A stretch of DNA of 64,000 bases. Source: Panulirus ornatus (taxonomy: Eukaryota; Arthropoda; Malacostraca; Decapoda; Palinuridae). Below the pieces are notes generated by a model, which was given only the letters and a program-made list of their open reading frames with translations, was not told the origin of the DNA and searched no databases. A program made the position numbers and the translations under genes. The number at the start of each line of letters is the position of its first letter. The stretch's first letter is position 1. Positions 59,497 through 64,000 of the stretch are shown in pieces. Where the stretch lies: the NCBI RefSeq assembly GCF_036320965.1, contig NC_092255.1, forward strand, positions 11,961,243-12,025,242. Reading direction: 5' to 3'.

Positions 59497-59862
59497 TGCA
59501 TAGTGCCATTGTACAAAGGCAAAGGGGATAAGATTGAGTGCTCAAATTACAGAGGTATAAGTTTGTTGAGTATTCCTGGTAAATTATATGGGAGGGTATT
59601 GATTGAGACGGTGAAGGCATGTACAGAGCATCAGATTGGGGAAGAGCAGTGTGGTTTCAGAAGTGGTAGAGGATGTGTGGATCGGGTGTTTGCTTTGAAG
59701 AATGTATGTGAGAAATACTTAGAAAAGCAAATGAATTTGTATGTAGCATTTATAGATCTGGGGAAGGCATATGATAGAGTTGATAGAGATGCTCTGTGGA
59801 AGGTATTAAGAATATATGGTGTGGGAGGCAAGTTGTTAGAAGCAGTGAAAAGTTTTTATTGA
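59494..59862 (+). pseudogene. RTE-A RT fingers to motif A
   Basis: [43 protein letters not shown], ending at the TGA in SFYRG. Confidence 0.75.
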
Positions 59863-59913
59863 GGATGTAAGGCATGTGTACGTGTAGGAAGAGAGGAAAG
59901 TGATTGGTTCTCA

Positions 59914-60687
59914 GTGAATGTAGGTTTGCGGCAGGGGTGTGTGATGTCTCCATGGTTGTTTAATTTGTTTATGGACGGGGTTGTTAGGGAGGTGAATGCA
60001 AGAGTTTTGGAAAGAGGGGCAAGTATGAAGTCTGTTGGGGATGAGAGAGCTTGGGAAGTGAGTCAGTTGTTGTTCGCTGATGATACAGCGCTGATGGCTG
60101 ATTCATGTGAGAAACTGCAGAAGCTGGTGACTGAGTTTGGTAAAGTGTGTGAAAGAAGAAAGTTAAGAGTAAATGTGAATAAGAGCAAGGTAATTAGGTA
60201 CAGTAGGGTTGAGGGTCAAGTCAATTGGGAGGTAAGTTTGAATGGAGAAAAACTGGGTATATTTGAAGGAATAGTGGTTCCAACAATGTTGTATGGTTGC
60301 GAGGCATGGGCTATGGATAGAGTTGTGAGCAGGAGGATGGATGTGCTGGAAATGAGATGTTTGAGGACAATGTGTGGTGTGAGGTGGTTTGATCGAGTAA
60401 GTAACGTAAGGGTAAGAGAGATGTGTGGAAATAAAAATAGCGTGGTTGAGAGAGCAGAAGAGGGAGTTTTGAAATGGCTTGGGCACATGGAGAGAATGAG
60501 TGAGGAAAGATTGACCAAGAGGATATATGTGTCGGAGGTGGAGGGAACGAGGAGAAGTGGGAGACCAAATTGGAGGTGGAAAGATGGAGTGAAAAAGATT
60601 TTGAGTGATCGGGGCCTGAACATGCAGGAGGGTGAAAGGAGGGCAAGGAATAGAGTGAATTGGATCGATGTGGTATACCGGGGTTGA
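59914..60687 (+). CDS. RTE-A RT palm and C-terminus with in-frame deletion (TE fragment)
   Basis: 257 codons: [35 protein letters not shown], then LNGEKL/GIFEGIVV (CFRYLGVDL and the DGTMEAEV region deleted), [21 protein letters not shown]-stop. Confidence 0.76.
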   Translation: MNVGLRQGCVMSPWLFNLFMDGVVREVNARVLERGASMKSVGDERAWEVSQLLFADDTALMADSCEKLQKLVTEFGKVCERRKLRVNVNKSKVIRYSRVEGQVNWEVSLNGEKLGIFEGIVVPTMLYGCEAWAMDRVVSRRMDVLEMRCLRTMCGVRWFDRVSNVRVREMCGNKNSVVERAEEGVLKWLGHMERMSEERLTKRIYVSEVEGTRRSGRPNWRWKDGVKKILSDRGLNMQEGERRARNRVNWIDVVYRG

Positions 60688-60876
60688 CGTGCTGTCAGTG
60701 GATTGAATCAGGGCATGTGAAGCGTCTGGGGTAAACCATGGAAAGCTGTGTAGGTATGTATATTTGCATGTGTGGATGTATGCATATACACGTGTATGGG
60801 CGTGGGTTGGGCCATTTCTTTCGTCTGTTTCCTTGCGCTACCTCGCAAACGCGGGAGACAGCGACAAAGCAAAAAA

Positions 60877-60901
60877 TATATATATATATATATATATATA
60901 T
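60877..60901. repeat. Short (TA)n
   Basis: Between RTE-A A-run and a SINE-A head. Confidence 0.9.
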
Positions 60902-61144
60902 TTCCCTGGGGATAGGGGAGAAAGAATACTTCCCACGTATTCCCTGCGTGTCGTAGAAGGCGACTAAAAGGGAAGGGAGCGGGGGGCTGGAGATCCTCCC
61001 CTCTCGTTTTTTTTTTTTTTTTTTTTTTTCCCAAAAGAAGGAACAGAGAAGAGGTCCATTTGAGGATATTCCCTCAAAGGCCCAGTCCTCTGTTCTTAAC
61101 GCTATCTCGCTATCGCGGGAAGTAGCGAATAGTATGAAAAAAAA
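60902..61144 (+). mobile_element. SINE-A copy, full length
   Basis: Head, long T-run, middle, tail (gctatctcgctatcgcgggaagtagcg). Confidence 0.87.
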
Positions 61145-61155
61145 TATATATATAT

Positions 61156-61250
61156 GGAAATCCTCCCCTCTCATTTTTTGATTCTCCAAAGGAAGGAACA
61201 GAGAATGGGGCCAAGTGGAGATTTCCCTCAAAGGCTCAGTCCTCTGTTCC

Positions 61251-61253
<3 letters not shown>
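61156..61253 (+). mobile_element. SINE-A fragment (middle only)
   Basis: ggaaatcctcccctctc to cagtcctctgttccta; lacks the head and tail, bounded by (TA) on both sides. Confidence 0.82.

Positions 61254-61308
<55 letters not shown>
61254..61308. repeat. (TA)n microsatellite
   Basis: Centre between a plus SINE-A fragment and a minus SINE-A. Confidence 0.95.
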
Positions 61309-61312
<4 letters not shown>

Positions 61313-61530
61313 CATACTATTCCCCATTTGCCGCATTAGCGAGGGTAGCGTTAAGAACAGAGGACTGGGCCTTTGAGGGAATATCCTCATATGGCCCCCT
61401 TCTCTGTTCCTTCTTTTGGAAAATTTAAAAAAGAATGAGAGGGGAGGATTTCCAGCCCCCCGCTCCCTTCCCTTTTAGTCGCCTTCTACGACATGCAGGG
61501 AATACGTGGGAAGTATTCTTTCTCCCCTAT
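61309..61530 (-). mobile_element. SINE-A copy, lacking the terminal head bases
   Basis: Complete tail and middle; the head stops at tctcccctat, lacking the final atccctgggg bases. Confidence 0.86.
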
Positions 61531-61547
61531 ATATATTTATCTGTTTA

Positions 61548-62895
61548 TTCATTTTGCTCTGTCGCCGTCTCCCGCGTTAGCCTGGTAATGCAAGGAAACA
61601 GACAAAAGAATGGCCCAACCCACCCACACACACACGCATACACACACACGTCCACACACACCACATATACACACCCATACATCTCAACGTATACATACAT
61701 ATACACACACAGACATATATACCCATGTACATAATTCATACTGTCTGCCTTTATTCATTCCCATCGCCACCCTGCCACACATGGAATAACAACATCCTTC
61801 CTCCTCATGTGTGTGAGGTAGTGCTAGGAAAAGACAACAAAGGCCCTATTCGTTCACACTCAGTCTCTAGCTGTCATGTAATAATGCACCGAAACCACAG
61901 CTCCCTTTCCACATCCAGGCCCCACAGAACTTTCCATGGTTTACCCCAAACGCTTCACATGCCCTGGTTCAATACATTGACACCACGTCGCCCTTAGTGT
62001 ACCACATCGTTCCAATTCACTCTATTCCTTGCACGCCTTTCACCCTCCTGGATGTTCAGGCCCCGATAACTCAAAATCTTTTTCACTCCATCTTTCCACC
62101 TCCAATTTGGTCTCCTACTTCTCCTCGTTCCCTCCACCTCCGACACATATATCCTCTTGTTCAATCGTTCCTCACTCATTCTCTCCATGTGCCCATACCA
62201 TTTCAAAACACCCTTTTCTGCTCTCTAAACCACGCTCTTTTTATTTCCACACATCTCTCTTACCCTTACGTTACTTACTCGATCAAACCACCTCACACCA
62301 CACATTGTCCTCAAACATCTCATTTCCAGCACATCCATCCTCCAGCGCAGAACTCTATCCATAGCCCATGCCTCGCAACCATACAACATTGTTGGAACCA
62401 CTATTCCTTCAAACATACCCATTTTTGCTTTCCGAGATAATGTTCTTGACTTCCACACATTCTTCAAGGCTCCCAGGATTTTCGCCCCCTTCCCCACCCT
62501 ATGATCCACTTCCGCTTCCATGGTTCCATCCGCTGCCAGATCCACTCCCAGATATCTAAAACACTTTACTTCCTCCAGTTTTTCTCCATTCAAACTTACC
62601 TCCCAATTGACTTGACCCTCAACCCTACTGTACCTAATAACCTTGCTCTTATTCACATTTACTCTTAACTTTCTTCTTTCACACAGTTTACCAAACTCAG
62701 TCACCAGCTTCTGCAGTTTCTCACATGAATCAGACACCAGAGCTGTATCATCAGCGAACAACAACTGACTCACTTCCCAAGCTCTCTCATCCCCAACAGA
62801 CTTCATACTTGCCCCTCTTTCCAAAACTCTTGCATTCACCTCCCTAACAACCCCATCCATAAACAAATTAAACAACCATGGAGACATCACACACA
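61548..62895 (-). mobile_element. RTE-A LINE, 5'-truncated, long 3'UTR, somewhat diverged
   Basis: Long 3'UTR 61,548-61,993, C-terminal and RT palm to 62,895 (MSPWLFN, then tgtgtg). GAG to TAG near 62,215 breaks the frame; the stop region has drifted. At 62,896 it joins a 29-base piece of the linker region (62,896-62,924). Confidence 0.9.
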
Positions 62896-62896
62896 A
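62225..62896 (-). CDS. RTE-A RT palm and C-terminal part (TE fragment)
   Basis: 223 codons: [60 protein letters not shown]-stop. Remaining C-terminus at 61,994-62,206. Confidence 0.76.
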   Translation of the reverse strand: MCVMSPWLFNLFMDGVVREVNARVLERGASMKSVGDERAWEVSQLLFADDTALVSDSCEKLQKLVTEFGKLCERRKLRVNVNKSKVIRYSRVEGQVNWEVSLNGEKLEEVKCFRYLGVDLAADGTMEAEVDHRVGKGAKILGALKNVWKSRTLSRKAKMGMFEGIVVPTMLYGCEAWAMDRVLRWRMDVLEMRCLRTMCGVRWFDRVSNVRVREMCGNKKSVV

Positions 62897-62922
62897 TTTA
62901 ATGATACTCTCTCACCCCAACT

Positions 62923-62924
<2 letters not shown>
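62896..62924 (-). mobile_element. 29-base RTE-A linker piece at a rearrangement junction
   Basis: Minus strand gagttggggtgagagagtatc then attaaatt, which in consensus lies immediately upstream of the tttagggag where the next, plus-strand copy begins (62,991). The two sides therefore share one consensus breakpoint. Confidence 0.7.

Positions 62925-62990
<66 letters not shown>
62925..62990. repeat. (TA)n microsatellite
   Basis: Between opposed RTE-A segments. Confidence 0.95.
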
Positions 62991-62994
<4 letters not shown>

Positions 62995-64000
62995 AGGGAG
63001 GATAAAAAGATGTTCTGGAAGGAGGTAAATAAAGTGCGTAAGACAAGGGAGCAAATGGGAACTTCAGTGAAGGGCGCAAATGGGGAGGTGATAACAAGTA
63101 GTGGTGATGTGAGAAGGAGATGGAGTGAGTATTTTGAAGGTTTGTTGAATGTGTTTGATGATAGAGTGGCAGATATAGGGTGTTTTGGTCGAGGTGGTGT
63201 GTAAAGTGAGAGGGTTAGGGAAAATGATTTGGTAAACAGAGAAGAGGTAGTGAAAGCTTTGCGGAAGATGAAATCCGGCAAGGCAGCAGGTTTGGATGGT
63301 ATTGCAGTGGAATTTATTAAAAAAGGGGGTGACTGTATTGTTGACTGGTTGGTAAGGTTATTTAATGTATGTATGACTCATGGTGAGGTGCCTGAGGATT
63401 GGCGGAATGCGTGCATAGTGCCATTGTACAAAGGCAAAGGGGATAAGAGTGAGTGCTCAAATTACAGAGGTATAAGTTTGTTGAGTATTCCTGGTAAATT
63501 ATATGGGAGGGTATTGATTGAGAGGGTGAAGGCATGTACAGAGCATCAGATTGGGGAAGAGCAGTGTGGTTTCAGAACTGGTAGAGGATGTGTGGATCAG
63601 GTGTTTGCTTTGAAGAATGTATGTGAGAAATACTTAGAAAAGCAAATGGATTTGTATGTAGCATTTATGGATCTGGAGAAGGCATATGATAGAGTTGATA
63701 GAGATGCTCTGTGGAAGGTATTAAGAATATATGGTGTGGGAGGAAAGTTGTTAGAAGCAGTGAAAAGTTTTTATCGAGGATGTAAGACATGTGTACGTGT
63801 AGGAAGAGAGGAAAGTGATTGGTTCTCAGTGAATGTAGGTTTGCGGCAGGGGTGTGTGATGTCTCCATGGTTGTTTAATTTGTTTATGGATGGGGTTGTT
63901 AGGGAGGTAAATGCAAGAGTTTTGGAAAGAGGGGAGGGTATGAAGTCTGTTGGGGATGAGAGAGCTTGGGAAGTGAGTCAGTTGTTGTTCGCTGATGATA
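62991..64000 (+). mobile_element. RTE-A LINE, 5'-truncated, runs off the window
   Basis: From [13 protein letters not shown] (linker) through [53 protein letters not shown] to FADD at the right edge. CAA to TAA at 63,202-63,204 is the only break seen; after it the frame is open to 64,000. Confidence 0.9.

Larger units (their letters stand above)
59494..60876 (+). mobile_element. RTE-A LINE, 5'-truncated, internally deleted, short 3'UTR
   Basis: Begins gcgtgcatagtgcc. CGA to TGA at 59,860-59,862 (FYRG). A deletion of roughly 230 bases at about 60,256 joins LNGEKL to GIFEGIVV in frame. Stop 60,685-60,687; 3'UTR to 60,870. Confidence 0.9.

Overview
This is eukaryotic DNA, almost certainly from an animal with a repeat-rich genome. 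My best guess is a decapod crustacean, from the mix of RTE-type LINEs, very long (TA)n tracts and a Penelope-like element; this is recollection of similar sequences and was not checked. There are no bacterial operons, rRNAs, tRNAs or CRISPR arrays.

About four fifths of the window is one young, highly similar repeat community. (1) 'RTE-A' is an autonomous RTE-clade-like LINE. Its consensus has a ~130 bp 5'UTR, one ORF of ~1,000 codons (APE endonuclease, linker, reverse transcriptase, C-terminal region ending in a GRPNWRW-type motif), and a 3'UTR that ends in a hairpin-like tail followed by (A)n and (TA)n. The long 3'UTR is ~440 bp and the short one ~185 bp. More than twenty copies or fragments lie in both orientations; none is fully intact, but several RT ORFs of 446-581 codons are uninterrupted. 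(2) 'SINE-A' (~240 bp, twelve copies) looks like the 5'UTR of RTE-A joined to an RTE-type 3' tail, so it is probably its non-autonomous partner. (3) Nearly every junction is a (TA)n tract, up to 338 bp.

Layout: 1-4.2 kb RTE-A; 4.2-4.5 SINE; 4.5-5.3 unique; 5.3-14.6 RTE-A and SINE mosaic; 14.6-14.96 a repeat with a ubiquitin-like piece; 14.96-18.1 RTE-A including a twin-priming-type inversion; 18.1-18.95 old repeat and an orphan coding segment; 19.0-22.7 RTE-A, SINEs and ~0.9 kb unique DNA; 22.7-25.3 an inverted-dimer Penelope-like element (RT plus GIY-YIG) with hammerhead-like motifs in both ends; 25.4-41.9 RTE-A and SINE mosaic with large inverted repeats; 41.9-48.15 the only long low-copy region, with a probable first coding exon at 42.6 kb, an old tandem duplication and an ancient RTE relic; 48.2-64.0 more mosaic, including an internally deleted element with a 554-codon ORF, a >1.1 kb near-spacerless palindrome and a second copy of the 14.6 kb repeat.

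The likely functional relationships are that RTE-A enzymes mobilise RTE-A and SINE-A, probably into (TA)n tracts. The Penelope-like element is an independent lineage. The one credible host-gene feature is the exon at 42,600-42,671. Long ORFs running through (TA)n (Tyr-Ile repeats) and the many antisense ORFs of RTE-A are artefacts.
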